From: MWAR01 sp035388825
Lineage (GTDB): Bacteria > Muiribacteriota > Ozemobacteria > Ozemobacterales > Ozemobacteraceae
Reading direction: 5' to 3'
Length of the DNA: 64,000 nucleotides
NCBI GenBank assembly: GCA_035388825.1
Contig: DAOOQQ010000017.1
Coordinates: 1-64,000, forward strand
Shown: one piece after another, positions 53,846-62,004 of the stretch
Layout of the letters: each line of letters begins with the position of its first letter
Numbering within the stretch: position 1 is the stretch's first letter
Position numbers and translations under genes: made by a program
The notes under the pieces: generated by a model
Told to the model about the DNA's origin: nothing
The model's input: the letters and a program-made list of their open reading frames with translations, nothing else
Database searches by the model: none

Positions 53846-55083
53846 AGGCGCTCGAGCCGATGCGGATCGCCTGGCGGGAACAGCGCCGCCGGCCGGGGCG
53901 AGCCATCGCGGTGGGTCTGGGGTTCCTGCTCGCCGTCGCCTCGTTCGTCGGCTTCTCGCTGCTGTTCCGGGCCGAGCACGCGGCCGAGGAAGCGGTGCTC
54001 CGACGGGTCGGCGGGTATTTCGTCGCCTTTTCGCCGCTGCCCGTGAGGGGCGTTGCGACTCCTCCGGCAACCCTGCCGCGCATCACGCATGCGGATGAAG
54101 GATTCGTCGTCGGCACGGTTCTGACCTGCCTTCTGCCGCAGGGCCTGGCCGACGAGCTTCGCCGTTGTCCGGGCGTTGCGGAGGTCGTTCCGGTTCTTCA
54201 GTTCCGCATGAAGAGCCCGCGCGGCCCGCATCTGTTCACCCTCGGCGGCATCGATCTGAGCCGGCCGATGGCGGTTTCCCGCACCTGCTGCGCACCGTCG
54301 GACGTGATAGCGGGCGTGTTCCTCGGCGAAGCGACCGGGCCGGAAGGCCCGGGTGCCATGCTGGATGACGGGTATGCTTCGGTGCAGGAATACCGGGTCG
54401 GGGACCGCATCACGATCGGGGAACGCACCTTCCCTGTGACGGGAATCGTCAACACCGGCATCCGGCCGTCGCGGGCGGATGTGTATCTCACCTGGACCGA
54501 TGCCGAGGGCGTGCTGGCTTCCCGTCTGTCCGAGCCTCTCGGCGGACGGACGGGGCTCTTCCTCGTCGAGGTCGATTCGGCACGCCGACAGGAAGAGGCG
54601 ATGGAGGCCGTCAAGCGTCTCACTGGCGGAGTGATCACGAGCTACAACTGTTTCCGGCCTGCGGCGAAGGTGGTCGGGCTCAACGAGCGCGCCGCCGGGA
54701 TCGTCTCGGGGCTGCTCTACCTCGCGGCCGTCGCGTTCGGCCTCAAGACCCAGTTCGGGGCTCTGGTGGAGCGGCGTCGGGAGTTCGGCATCCTGCGCGC
54801 GGTGGGCTGGTCGGGGAGAGTGCTCGGGGCCCAGCTCGTCTGGGAAACGATGATCCCGGCATTTTTTGGTGCCCTGGCCGGCGCGGCTCTCGGGGTCGGC
54901 CTCGCCCTGGCGGTCGGTGTGCGGGTGCTCGGAACGGTCGGGCTTCCGGTGCCCCTCCTGGATGGAAGCTGCCTGGTTCTGCGCGGCATCGTCTTCGCTC
55001 TCGTCGGAAGCGGCCTGATTGGCTTTGTCGCGGCACTCTTGCTGCGCCGCTCCCGGCCCGCCGACGCCCTGAGGACGATCTGA
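53842..55083 (+). CDS. Second MacB/FtsX-type ABC permease
   Basis: 413 residues, homologous in layout to the permease at 51.8 kb: N-terminal helix (AIAVGLGFLLAVASFVGFSLLF), a periplasmic domain of about 240 residues, and three C-terminal helices. Shared blocks include CCAPSDVIAGVFLGE, RPSRADVYLTWTDAEGVLASRL and RRREFGILRAVGWS. The four-cysteine cluster of its sister is absent, so the pair is probably an asymmetric heterodimer. It is coupled to the ATPase by ATGA and shares one base with the rhodanese gene start (TGATG). Confidence 0.85.
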   Translation: MKALEPMRIAWREQRRRPGRAIAVGLGFLLAVASFVGFSLLFRAEHAAEEAVLRRVGGYFVAFSPLPVRGVATPPATLPRITHADEGFVVGTVLTCLLPQGLADELRRCPGVAEVVPVLQFRMKSPRGPHLFTLGGIDLSRPMAVSRTCCAPSDVIAGVFLGEATGPEGPGAMLDDGYASVQEYRVGDRITIGERTFPVTGIVNTGIRPSRADVYLTWTDAEGVLASRLSEPLGGRTGLFLVEVDSARRQEEAMEAVKRLTGGVITSYNCFRPAAKVVGLNERAAGIVSGLLYLAAVAFGLKTQFGALVERRREFGILRAVGWSGRVLGAQLVWETMIPAFFGALAGAALGVGLALAVGVRVLGTVGLPVPLLDGSCLVLRGIVFALVGSGLIGFVAALLLRRSRPADALRTI

Positions 55084-55634
55084 TGGGCCGGCGGCTGCTC
55101 GTGGCGGTGATCGCCGTCATCGCGTGCCTGATTCCTCCGGCGGTTTCGGCCTGTGCCGACGGGTGCGAGGGCGTTTGCACCACGACCATGACGATCGCGA
55201 CCGACTCGTTCCTCCACCCTTCCTACGTGGCGAGTGAGCCGGCGATCAGCGCGTCCACCCTTGTCGCCCTGATGACGGCCGGCGCGCCGCTGTTTCTCGT
55301 CGACTGCCGGAACTCCGCCTGTCTGGCCGGACCGCGGATTCCGGGGGCCCTCGTCGCGGATATCGACGGCGACGCGTCGGCCATCCTGGCCAGGCTGCCG
55401 TCGAAACAGGCGATGGTCGTGCTGTATGACGGGTGTGCCTGCGGCTGCCGCCGGCTCCTGAAGCCGCGCCTCAGCGCCGAAGGATACCTCAATCTGATCG
55501 ATTATCCGGGCGGTACCCGGGACTGGATCGCGGCCGGTCGGGCTGTGGTCGATACCCTTCCGAGTGATATTATTTCTTCCGGTATTACGATGAAGCTGTC
55601 ATCTGAAGCGTCTCGTGTTCCACCTCAGCGGTGA
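55083..55634 (+). CDS. Secreted cysteine-rich rhodanese-like protein
   Basis: 183 residues with a signal peptide (LLVAVIAVIACLIPPAVSA). The rhodanese fold is suggested by ISASTLVALMTAGAPLFLVDCRNSACLAGPRIPGAL and by VVLYDGCACGCRRL in the active-loop position, then RDWIAAG near the end. The classical active loop is CxxGxR/S; here three cysteines crowd the loop, and four more lie near the N-terminus (ACADGCEGVC). Export and cysteine content suggest sulfur or metal handling in the periplasm. It is the last gene of the two-permease ABC unit. Confidence 0.72.
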   Translation: MGRRLLVAVIAVIACLIPPAVSACADGCEGVCTTTMTIATDSFLHPSYVASEPAISASTLVALMTAGAPLFLVDCRNSACLAGPRIPGALVADIDGDASAILARLPSKQAMVVLYDGCACGCRRLLKPRLSAEGYLNLIDYPGGTRDWIAAGRAVVDTLPSDIISSGITMKLSSEASRVPPQR

Positions 55635-55750
55635 ACGGATTGTAAACGAGTCTGGGAACGAGTATACTCGAATCATCCGGATGCCTCGGCATGGAATGCG
55701 TCCCAGTTCGTTTGGCCGAAGGCCGGACTGCCGGAAATGAGGAGGATCCC

Positions 55751-56432
55751 GTGGCTGCGCACGATGATGAGCCGCGAAAGGTCGTTCGGCTGATGCCTGG
55801 CGAAGATCCGGCTGCTTCCAGACCACCCGGAACGCCGGCGGACCCCTCGGCTGCGGAGCACAACGGCGAAAAGCTCCCCTACAGCGGGGGGGGCGATCGA
55901 GACCGTCGGACTCGAATCGGCCCATGCGGCCCGAGTCGGCCACCCTCCGCATCCGGAGCGGGATCGCCACGGCCGCAACCTCGATATGGAGCGGGCCGTC
56001 GACGGCCCCCGCCCCGACCTGTCGGATTACGACAAATACGAGGCCTATCTCCAGTCCCAGCCCCTGACCACGCTTGTTCAAGATGCCTTTCTCCTCCAGA
56101 AGGAGCACCTTCTCAACAGGCTCAGTTGGGGATTGTTCGTGGCAACTCCGGGCATGGTCAATGTCTACCGGTCCTGGCCTCTTCTCCGGCATGTCTGGGC
56201 AAACATCCCCTTCTGCGAGAATGCCTTCGGTCCCTATGCCGACTTCGTTCTCGCCCTGCTCCTCGTGTTCTTCAGCTCCGCGCTCTGTTCGATCCTGTTC
56301 GTCCGCATTCTCGAGATGCGCGACACCCGCTACGTGCTGCTGGTCGCGATTCTTCTCGGAGCTTCCTTCCTGGTCCAGGAGTCGATGATCGTCGGCTGGG
56401 CCCAGATCGGAAGGATGATGGGATTCGAGTGA
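55751..56432 (+). pseudogene. Membrane protein gene, apparently frameshifted at a G8 tract
   Basis: A strong GAGGAGG site precedes a GTG at 55751. The frame from there reads a polar N-terminus (DDEPRKVVRLMPGEDPAA ... HNGEKLPYSGGG) up to eight Gs at 55886-55893, after which it degenerates into Pro/Arg-rich sequence. Dropping one G joins it to a frame that continues as AIETVGLESAHAARVG and on through LSDYDKYEAYLQSQPLTT to two membrane helices (FVLALLLVFFSSALCSILF; LLVAILLGASFLVQ) and a stop at 56432. No ribosome site exists for the ATG at 55986 inside the second frame. Causes may be a sequencing error, phase variation or programmed shift. The family is unknown; its end abuts the MinD-like gene without a gap. 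Confidence 0.6.
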
Positions 56433-57377
56433 TTATAGAAACGAAAGGATCGTATCTGCGGCGGTCCTGACCGGATCCTCTGCGGGGAGGGCATCGAGAG
56501 GGCGACCGTCACGCAGCCGCTCGTGGAGAGACTCCGTATACGGAAGCCCGCGCAGAAAATCGATGCCTCGCGTCTGACAAACGGTTTCGATGTGCGTGGC
56601 GGCTTCGGGGTCCTGTTCCATGAAGGAAATGGCGACCCGGATCGTTTCGGTTCTCCCATGCGCGCGGACGAGCGCCGTTTCGAGATGCCGGGCGGCTCCG
56701 GGGCCCGGAGCGGTCACGAGAACAAGTCGACTGCTCGCGGCGCAGAGATCGGGGAAGATCGGAGCGGCGGCAGAAACTCCCGTGACGAAGACCGGCGAAC
56801 CCGGTTCTGCCGAGGCCAGGCTGCGGCCTTCGCGGATCAGCCGCAGGGCGGTTTTCAGGTCGTGTTCGCGGCCGGGCTCGAGGGCCGCCGCAACGGCCGT
56901 GGCGTTCCGCGAGGTGCCGGGGATGATCTCGAGCGAGCCGATGACGGGTTGACGCAGGACGATCGCCCCGGAGGGGCAGAAACGCGCGCAGACACCGCAG
57001 CCGGTGCAGGAAAGCGGATCGATGGTCCATGCTGTCGGCGCGTTTTCCGTCACGTGAGCGGCGAACGCGCCCGGCCGGGCCGACGTGCGCCTGATCGCGC
57101 CGAACCGGCAGAGAAGCGCGCAGCTTCCGCAGCCGAAGCAGGCTTCGGTGATCCGAGCCTGGTCGCGACCTTCGAGAGGCTGCCGTTCCGGGGTGCCAAG
57201 TTCGAGCGCCGCGCGGAACGCGTCGGGGAGCCCTTCGGGACGAAGCAGAACGAGCGAGGCGGCACGGGAACGGATGCGCGACCAGAGAAGGGCCGCCAGG
57301 GTGGTTGCCCCGGTGCCGGGTCTGACGCCCGCCACGAGGATCGTCTGCGGATTCATCCCATGCCCGGCTTCACCCAT
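56433..57377 (-). CDS. MinD-superfamily ATPase with inserted ferredoxin domain, degenerate P-loop (second of pair)
   Basis: 314 residues. The N-terminal loop AGVRPGTGATTLAALL replaces the deviant Walker A GKGGxGKT: both lysines are missing. Two ferredoxin motifs, CFGCGSCALLC and CTGCGVCARFCPSG, are inserted at about residues 75-140, as in COG1149 proteins. The rest (SPVFVTGVSAA; SRLVLVTAPGPGAARHLETAL) is ParA/MinD-like. I chose the ATG at 57377 (GGAGGGG before it), which overlaps the upstream sister gene by eight bases. Pairs of this kind occur in anaerobes near iron-sulfur or dinitrogenase-factor genes; the function is unclear. Loss of the lysines suggests weak or no ATP hydrolysis. Confidence 0.8.
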   Translation of the reverse strand: MGEAGHGMNPQTILVAGVRPGTGATTLAALLWSRIRSRAASLVLLRPEGLPDAFRAALELGTPERQPLEGRDQARITEACFGCGSCALLCRFGAIRRTSARPGAFAAHVTENAPTAWTIDPLSCTGCGVCARFCPSGAIVLRQPVIGSLEIIPGTSRNATAVAAALEPGREHDLKTALRLIREGRSLASAEPGSPVFVTGVSAAAPIFPDLCAASSRLVLVTAPGPGAARHLETALVRAHGRTETIRVAISFMEQDPEAATHIETVCQTRGIDFLRGLPYTESLHERLRDGRPLDALPAEDPVRTAADTILSFL

Positions 57378-58224
57378 GAGCCCCTCCGGCGAGCTCCGCA
57401 AGGCTCCCGGCAAGCCGGTGGACGCCATCCGCCACGGAGCCGCCGGACGACGCCAGGCGCCCGGACCGGAGGATGGCCCGGGCCGTTTCGGCCGACCCGT
57501 CGAACCGGATCATGCCGGCTCCGGGCTCTGTCCGGGGAGCGGCACGCGACGGGATCCGGATGATCCGGTCGGTTTCCAGGCCCGGGACGGGGACGTCCGT
57601 GGCGGCATCATCGAGGAAGACGAGGCGATCGACTCCCCGCCAGGCTTCGCGAGCCGTCCGGCCGATGCCGGGAACGGCACGGATCATCTGGAACGGGGCG
57701 GGGCGGGCCGACTGGCGCAGCCAGGCGGTCATCGGGGCGGACCAGCCGAGGGCGTCCTCGGCAAGCCGGGCTTCGAGCACCGAGAGGCGGGAATCCACGA
57801 TGCCGCGCCGCGCCGTTCCCAGAAGCCGCTGGGTCTCGGTGATCGCGCGGGATGGGCAGATCCGCCGGCACCCCCCGCAGCCGATGCACCTGTCGGGGAA
57901 GAATCGGATGCCAGCCTCCCGGAGCTCGAGGGCATCGAACGCGCAGAAGTCGGAGCAGGCCCCACACCGCTGGCAGAGCTCGTGGTTGACCGTGGGGGAA
58001 AGGGCCGCAACGCCGATTTCCTCACCCCAGGCCGTTTCGAGCCGGGCCGCGGCAGCCGGCATCAGCGGATCGGCATCGACGAGCAGCGCCGCAATCCCCC
58101 GGTCGGCAAGCAGCAGGGCAAGATCGACGGCCAGCGCCGTTGCGCCGAGTCCGCCATGGCGGGCGCCGACAGCCACGGAGAAGGCGCGGCCGGAGGCGGT
58201 GGGACGGACGGGATCTGTCATCAC
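57370..58224 (-). CDS. MinD-superfamily ATPase with inserted ferredoxin domain, degenerate P-loop (first of pair)
   Basis: 284 residues. The expected GKGGVGKT is GARHGGLGATALAVDLA, again lacking the catalytic lysines, though VDADPL (Walker A' aspartate region) remains. Ferredoxin motifs CQRCGACSDFCAFD and CIGCGGCRRICPSR follow at about 85-125. MinD-like strands continue (RLVFLDDAAT). With its neighbour it likely forms a heterodimer carrying four [4Fe-4S] clusters. A possible use is electron or cluster transfer linked to nucleotide binding; that is inference. It is divergent from the DHH gene. Confidence 0.8.
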   Translation of the reverse strand: MMTDPVRPTASGRAFSVAVGARHGGLGATALAVDLALLLADRGIAALLVDADPLMPAAAARLETAWGEEIGVAALSPTVNHELCQRCGACSDFCAFDALELREAGIRFFPDRCIGCGGCRRICPSRAITETQRLLGTARRGIVDSRLSVLEARLAEDALGWSAPMTAWLRQSARPAPFQMIRAVPGIGRTAREAWRGVDRLVFLDDAATDVPVPGLETDRIIRIPSRAAPRTEPGAGMIRFDGSAETARAILRSGRLASSGGSVADGVHRLAGSLAELAGGAHG

Positions 58225-58315
58225 CGGACATGATACCGCAAACCGCCGGTGGCGGCACGACTACGCGCATGATAGAGTGGAGCCATACATTCGCCGGATA
58301 CGGAGGAGTGAGGAT

Positions 58316-59275
58316 ATGACCGATACCGCCGCCATGGCCCCGACCCCCGAGGGCAAGTTCCGTCTCGTGACCCGCAGCGACTTCGACGGTCTCGTCTGCG
58401 CCGTGCTGTTCAAGGAGCTCGGGCTGATCAACGACATCAAGTTCGTCCACCCGAAGGACATGCAGGACGGCAAGGTCGAGATCACCCCGAACGATATCAC
58501 GACGAATCTGCCGTATGTGCAGGGGGCGCATCTCGTGTTCGATCACCATCTCAGCGAAACGCTGCGCAACGCGATGCTTCAGCCCAACCACATCATCGAC
58601 CCCGACGCGATGTCGGCCGCCCGCGTCGTCTACAACTACTACGGCGCGAAGAAGCGGTTCCCGAAAGTCTCGGAGGAGATGATGGAGGCGGTCGACAAGG
58701 CCGATGCCGCCCGGTTCAGCATCGACGAGATCCTGCATCCGTCGGGCTGGCCGCTGCTCAACTACCTGATGGACCCGCGGACCGGTCTGGGCCGCTTCCG
58801 CAACTTCCGCATTTCCAACTACCAGCTGATGATGGACCTGATCGACTGCTGCCGGGATATGACGATCGAACGCATCCTGGCCCTGCCCGACGTGAAGGAG
58901 CGGGTCGACATCTACTTCGAGCACGAGGAGAAGTTCAAGGAACAGCTCCGCCGCTGCTCGACGGTGCACAAGAACCTCGTCATCCTCGACCTGCGCAAGG
59001 AAGAGACGATCTGGGCCGGCAACCGGTTCATGATCTACGCGTTGTATCCCAACTGTAATATATCTATTCATGTTCTTTGGGGGCTCAAGCAGCAGAACAC
59101 CGTTCTCGCGACGGGAAAATCGATCGTCAACCGCTCCTCGAAGACCAATATCGGCGAACTGATGCTGAAATACGGCGGTGGCGGCCATCACGCCGCCGGC
59201 ACCTGCCAGGTCGACAATGACCGGGCCGAGGCTGTGCTGAAAGAGCTGACCGAGGCGATCAATCGCGACGGCTGA
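58316..59275 (+). CDS. DHH-family phosphoesterase
   Basis: 319 residues. Motif I is RSDFDGLVCAVLF, motif III FDHHLSE (the DHH signature), and the DHHA1 domain ends with GGGGHHAAGTCQV. Catalytic aspartates and histidines for two metals are present. The family includes nano-RNase/pAp phosphatases, cyclic dinucleotide hydrolases and exopolyphosphatases; which one is not clear. A longer upstream frame is rejected because GGAGGAG precedes the ATG at 58316. An A/T-codon island (TGTAATATATCTATTCAT) is at 59053-59070. A GC-rich terminator follows. Confidence 0.88.
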   Translation: MTDTAAMAPTPEGKFRLVTRSDFDGLVCAVLFKELGLINDIKFVHPKDMQDGKVEITPNDITTNLPYVQGAHLVFDHHLSETLRNAMLQPNHIIDPDAMSAARVVYNYYGAKKRFPKVSEEMMEAVDKADAARFSIDEILHPSGWPLLNYLMDPRTGLGRFRNFRISNYQLMMDLIDCCRDMTIERILALPDVKERVDIYFEHEEKFKEQLRRCSTVHKNLVILDLRKEETIWAGNRFMIYALYPNCNISIHVLWGLKQQNTVLATGKSIVNRSSKTNIGELMLKYGGGGHHAAGTCQVDNDRAEAVLKELTEAINRDG

Positions 59276-59292
59276 ATCTTCCAGGCCTCAAC

Positions 59293-59330
59293 GAGCCCCG
59301 TCCGGGCCTGACCCGGGCGGGGCTCTTCTT
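59293..59330 (+). terminator. Terminator-like hairpin after the DHH gene
   Basis: GAGCCCCG pairs with CGGGGCTC, with a second inner stem CCGGG / CCCGG; then TTCTTC. The T tract is short, so strength is moderate. Confidence 0.65.
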
Positions 59331-59364
59331 CGAAGGGGAGATGCCGCGGCTTGGGGAACGGGCC

Positions 59365-60237
59365 TCAGGCCGTCGGGGGCTGCTCCGGTCTGCGCGGCGG
59401 CTCACGGCTTTCCGGCGGCTCGACCGGCTCTTCTGGCCGGGCCGGGGTGATCGGGCGGTAGACGGGCGGCGGAACCAGCGGCTCGCTCGCCGCGTCCCGG
59501 GGCCGGTCGACGGCATCGGCAACGAACGAGATATCGTCGATCGTGCGAAGCAGGCTTCCCAGCTCGCTTTCGTTCTGTTCGATTCCCGAGAGTTTCAGGC
59601 GCAGGCAGTTGAGCTTCGTGGCGATCTGGATCTTGCCCGCCTCGAACCGGTCGATGGTTGCGCGGCGGCCGCGCAGGGCGGAACTGTTGGCCGTCAGCGA
59701 CTCCATCAGGCTCCAGATCTCGCGTTTTGCGGCCTCGGGGCCGGGCCGGTGATACTGTCTGGACAGCTCGCGGAATCGCTCCTCGATGCGGGGCAGCTCG
59801 CCCTCGAGCAGCTCCTCGAGCTCCTCGGCCCGATCGCGTTCGAGGAACAGCCGTTCGCGCATCGCCTCGAGGCGCTTGCGGTAGGTGGTCATGCCCTTCC
59901 GCTTCAGCAGGGCCAGGAGCGGCTCATACTCGTCCCGGACGGTTTCGAGGCGGCGCCACAGGTGTTCCCGGCGGTGGCGGATCCAGAGCCAGCCCGCGAG
60001 AACGAGCGCGGTCAGGCCGAGGCCCCAGGCCGCGGCGGCCGAAAGGGTCGCGAGGCCCTGGATCAGCGCCGTGACCGCTGCCCAGAAAAAGGAGAAGAAA
60101 CCCTGCGTCGCCGAGACGGCGGCATCGAGGGCGAGCCGCGAAACCACGAGGAGCAGCACGAGCACGGCGCCGCCTGCCATGATGAGCCAGAAGGCACAGG
60201 CAGCACAGGTTCGCTGGGTCCAGCGCCGGATCGACAT
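59365..60237 (-). CDS. Membrane-anchored coiled-coil protein, hypothetical
   Basis: 290 residues. Two hydrophobic segments at the N-terminus (ACAFWLIMAGGAVLVLLLVV; AAAAWGLGLTALVLAGWLWI) anchor it. A long coiled coil covers about 95-220 (RLEAMRERLFLERDRAEELE; LPRIEERFRELSRQYH). The C-terminal 60 residues are proline/arginine-rich (PARPEEPVEPPESREPPRR), likely disordered. The start at 60237 has AAGGGAG eight bases away. I do not recognise a family. It is divergent from prfC. Confidence 0.68.
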   Translation of the reverse strand: MSIRRWTQRTCAACAFWLIMAGGAVLVLLLVVSRLALDAAVSATQGFFSFFWAAVTALIQGLATLSAAAAWGLGLTALVLAGWLWIRHRREHLWRRLETVRDEYEPLLALLKRKGMTTYRKRLEAMRERLFLERDRAEELEELLEGELPRIEERFRELSRQYHRPGPEAAKREIWSLMESLTANSSALRGRRATIDRFEAGKIQIATKLNCLRLKLSGIEQNESELGSLLRTIDDISFVADAVDRPRDAASEPLVPPPVYRPITPARPEEPVEPPESREPPRRPEQPPTA

Positions 60238-60403
60238 CGTGGAACTCCCTTCTCGCAGCCGTTCGCGGACCAGTATACCCGAAACCGTTCCGGTGTTCGA
60301 CCGCCGTTCGCACACGGGCTCCGGAACGGCATTGCGGGGGAGTTCGAAAGGTGGTAATATGGAGGATTCAAACCCTGTATTGCAGCACAAAGGCGGGACC
60401 ACC

Positions 60404-61993
60404 ATGAGCGAGAATCATCTGAACGAAATCGAGAGACGTCGCACCTTCGGCATCATCAGCCATCCGGATGCCGGAAAAACCACCCTGACGGAGAAGCTGC
60501 TGCTGTTCGGCGGCGCGATCCAGATGGCGGGCGCCGTCAAGTCACGCAAAGCCGCGAAATTCGCGACCTCGGACTGGATGGCGATCGAGCGCGAGCGCGG
60601 CATCTCGGTCACGACCTCGGTCATGAAGTTCCATTACCGGGATTTCGAGATCAACCTGCTCGACACACCCGGCCACCAGGACTTCTCGGAAGACACGTTC
60701 CGGGTGCTCACGGCCGTCGACAGCGCCCTGATGGTCATCGACAGCGCGAAAGGCGTCGAGACGCAGACGAAGAAACTGATGGAAGTCTGCCGGATGCGCA
60801 ACACCCCCATCATCACCTTCATCAACAAGCTCGACCGCGAAGGCCGCTCGCCGCTCGATCTCCTCCAGGACATCGAAGACACCCTCCAGATCGAGTGCAC
60901 CCCGCTTTCCTGGCCGATCGGCATGGGGAAATCCTTCCGGGGCGTCTACAATCTGTACCGCAAGCAGATCCAGCTGTTCCGGGCCGGCTCCGAGACGCGG
61001 CCCCAGGACACGGTTCTGATCGAGAATATCGACGATCCCAAACTCGACGAGCTGCTGGGTGACCAGGCGGCCGATCTGCGCACCGACATCGAGCTGCTCG
61101 AAGGCGCCGCGAACCCGTTCGATTTCGAGCACTATAGAAGGGGAAACCAGACCCCGGTCTTCTTCGGCAGCGCCCTGAACAATTTCGGTGTCCGGGAACT
61201 CCTCGACGCGGTCGTCGAACTCTCGCCGGCCCCCCAGCCCCGCGCCGCCGTTTCCCGCATCGTCGAGCCCGCCGAACAGGCGTTTTCCGGCTTCGTTTTC
61301 AAGATCCAGGCCAACATGGATCCGTCGCACCGCGACCGCATCGCCTTCCTGCGCATCTGTTCCGGCCGGTTCACCCGCGGCATGAAAGTGATGCACCACC
61401 GGCTCGGCAAGGAGATCGTGATCAAGGATGCCACGATCTTCATGGCCCAGGACCGCACCAACGTCGAGGAAGCCTGGCCCGGCGACATCATCGGCATCCA
61501 CAACCACGGCACCATCAAGATCGGCGACACGTTCTCCGAAAAGGAGCCGCTCAAGTTCACGGGAATCCCCAACTTCGCCCCCGAGCTGTTCAAGCAGGTG
61601 CGGCTGAAAAACCCCCTCCGGGCGAAGCAGCTCCAGAAGGGGCTGCTCCAGCTTTCCGAGGAGGGGGCGGTCCAGGTGTTCCGGCCCGTTATGAATAGTA
61701 GTGAATATATTCTTGGCGCCGTCGGCGCCCTCCAGTTCGACGTGACCATGGCAAGGCTTCGCGACGAGTACGGCGTCGATGCGGTGTATGACCCCGTCGA
61801 TTACGCGACGGCGCGCTGGCTCGTCTGTGACGACAAGAACGTGCTCGAGGAGTTCGAGCGCAAGCACCGCTCACGCATGGCCCACGATTCTGAGGGCCAT
61901 CTGACCTACCTCGCGGCCGATGTCTGGCGGCTGGGCAAGATCGTCGACGACTGGCCGGCCATTTCCTTCCGGACGTTCCGGGAGCACTGCTGA
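60404..61993 (+). CDS. prfC: Peptide chain release factor 3
   Basis: 529 residues. The G1 loop SHPDAGKTTLTEKLLLFGGAIQMAGAV, G2/G3 (ERERGISVTTSVM; DTPGHQDFSEDTF), and G4 INKLDR mark the RF3 GTPase. Later domains (VFRPVMNSSEYILGAVGALQFDV; DDWPAISFRTFREHC) match the RF3 C-terminal parts. It recycles RF1/RF2 from the ribosome after peptide release using GTP. I chose the ATG at 60404, giving the usual ten residues before RRRTFG; an in-frame ATG at 60359 with AAAGGTGG before it would add 15 residues. An A/T-codon island sits at 61690-61715. Confidence 0.95.
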   Translation: MSENHLNEIERRRTFGIISHPDAGKTTLTEKLLLFGGAIQMAGAVKSRKAAKFATSDWMAIERERGISVTTSVMKFHYRDFEINLLDTPGHQDFSEDTFRVLTAVDSALMVIDSAKGVETQTKKLMEVCRMRNTPIITFINKLDREGRSPLDLLQDIEDTLQIECTPLSWPIGMGKSFRGVYNLYRKQIQLFRAGSETRPQDTVLIENIDDPKLDELLGDQAADLRTDIELLEGAANPFDFEHYRRGNQTPVFFGSALNNFGVRELLDAVVELSPAPQPRAAVSRIVEPAEQAFSGFVFKIQANMDPSHRDRIAFLRICSGRFTRGMKVMHHRLGKEIVIKDATIFMAQDRTNVEEAWPGDIIGIHNHGTIKIGDTFSEKEPLKFTGIPNFAPELFKQVRLKNPLRAKQLQKGLLQLSEEGAVQVFRPVMNSSEYILGAVGALQFDVTMARLRDEYGVDAVYDPVDYATARWLVCDDKNVLEEFERKHRSRMAHDSEGHLTYLAADVWRLGKIVDDWPAISFRTFREHC

Positions 61994-62004
61994 GCCGGTG
62001 CCGC

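Noticed and set aside
55691..56470. Plus-strand frame continuing past the G8 tract
   Set aside because: Its first third is the true N-terminus, but after 55893 it becomes Pro/Arg-rich while the adjacent frame encodes membrane helices. It was treated as one frameshifted gene.
57473..58315. Upstream extension of the DHH gene
   Set aside because: It is antisense to the MinD-like gene; a good ribosome site marks the ATG at 58316.
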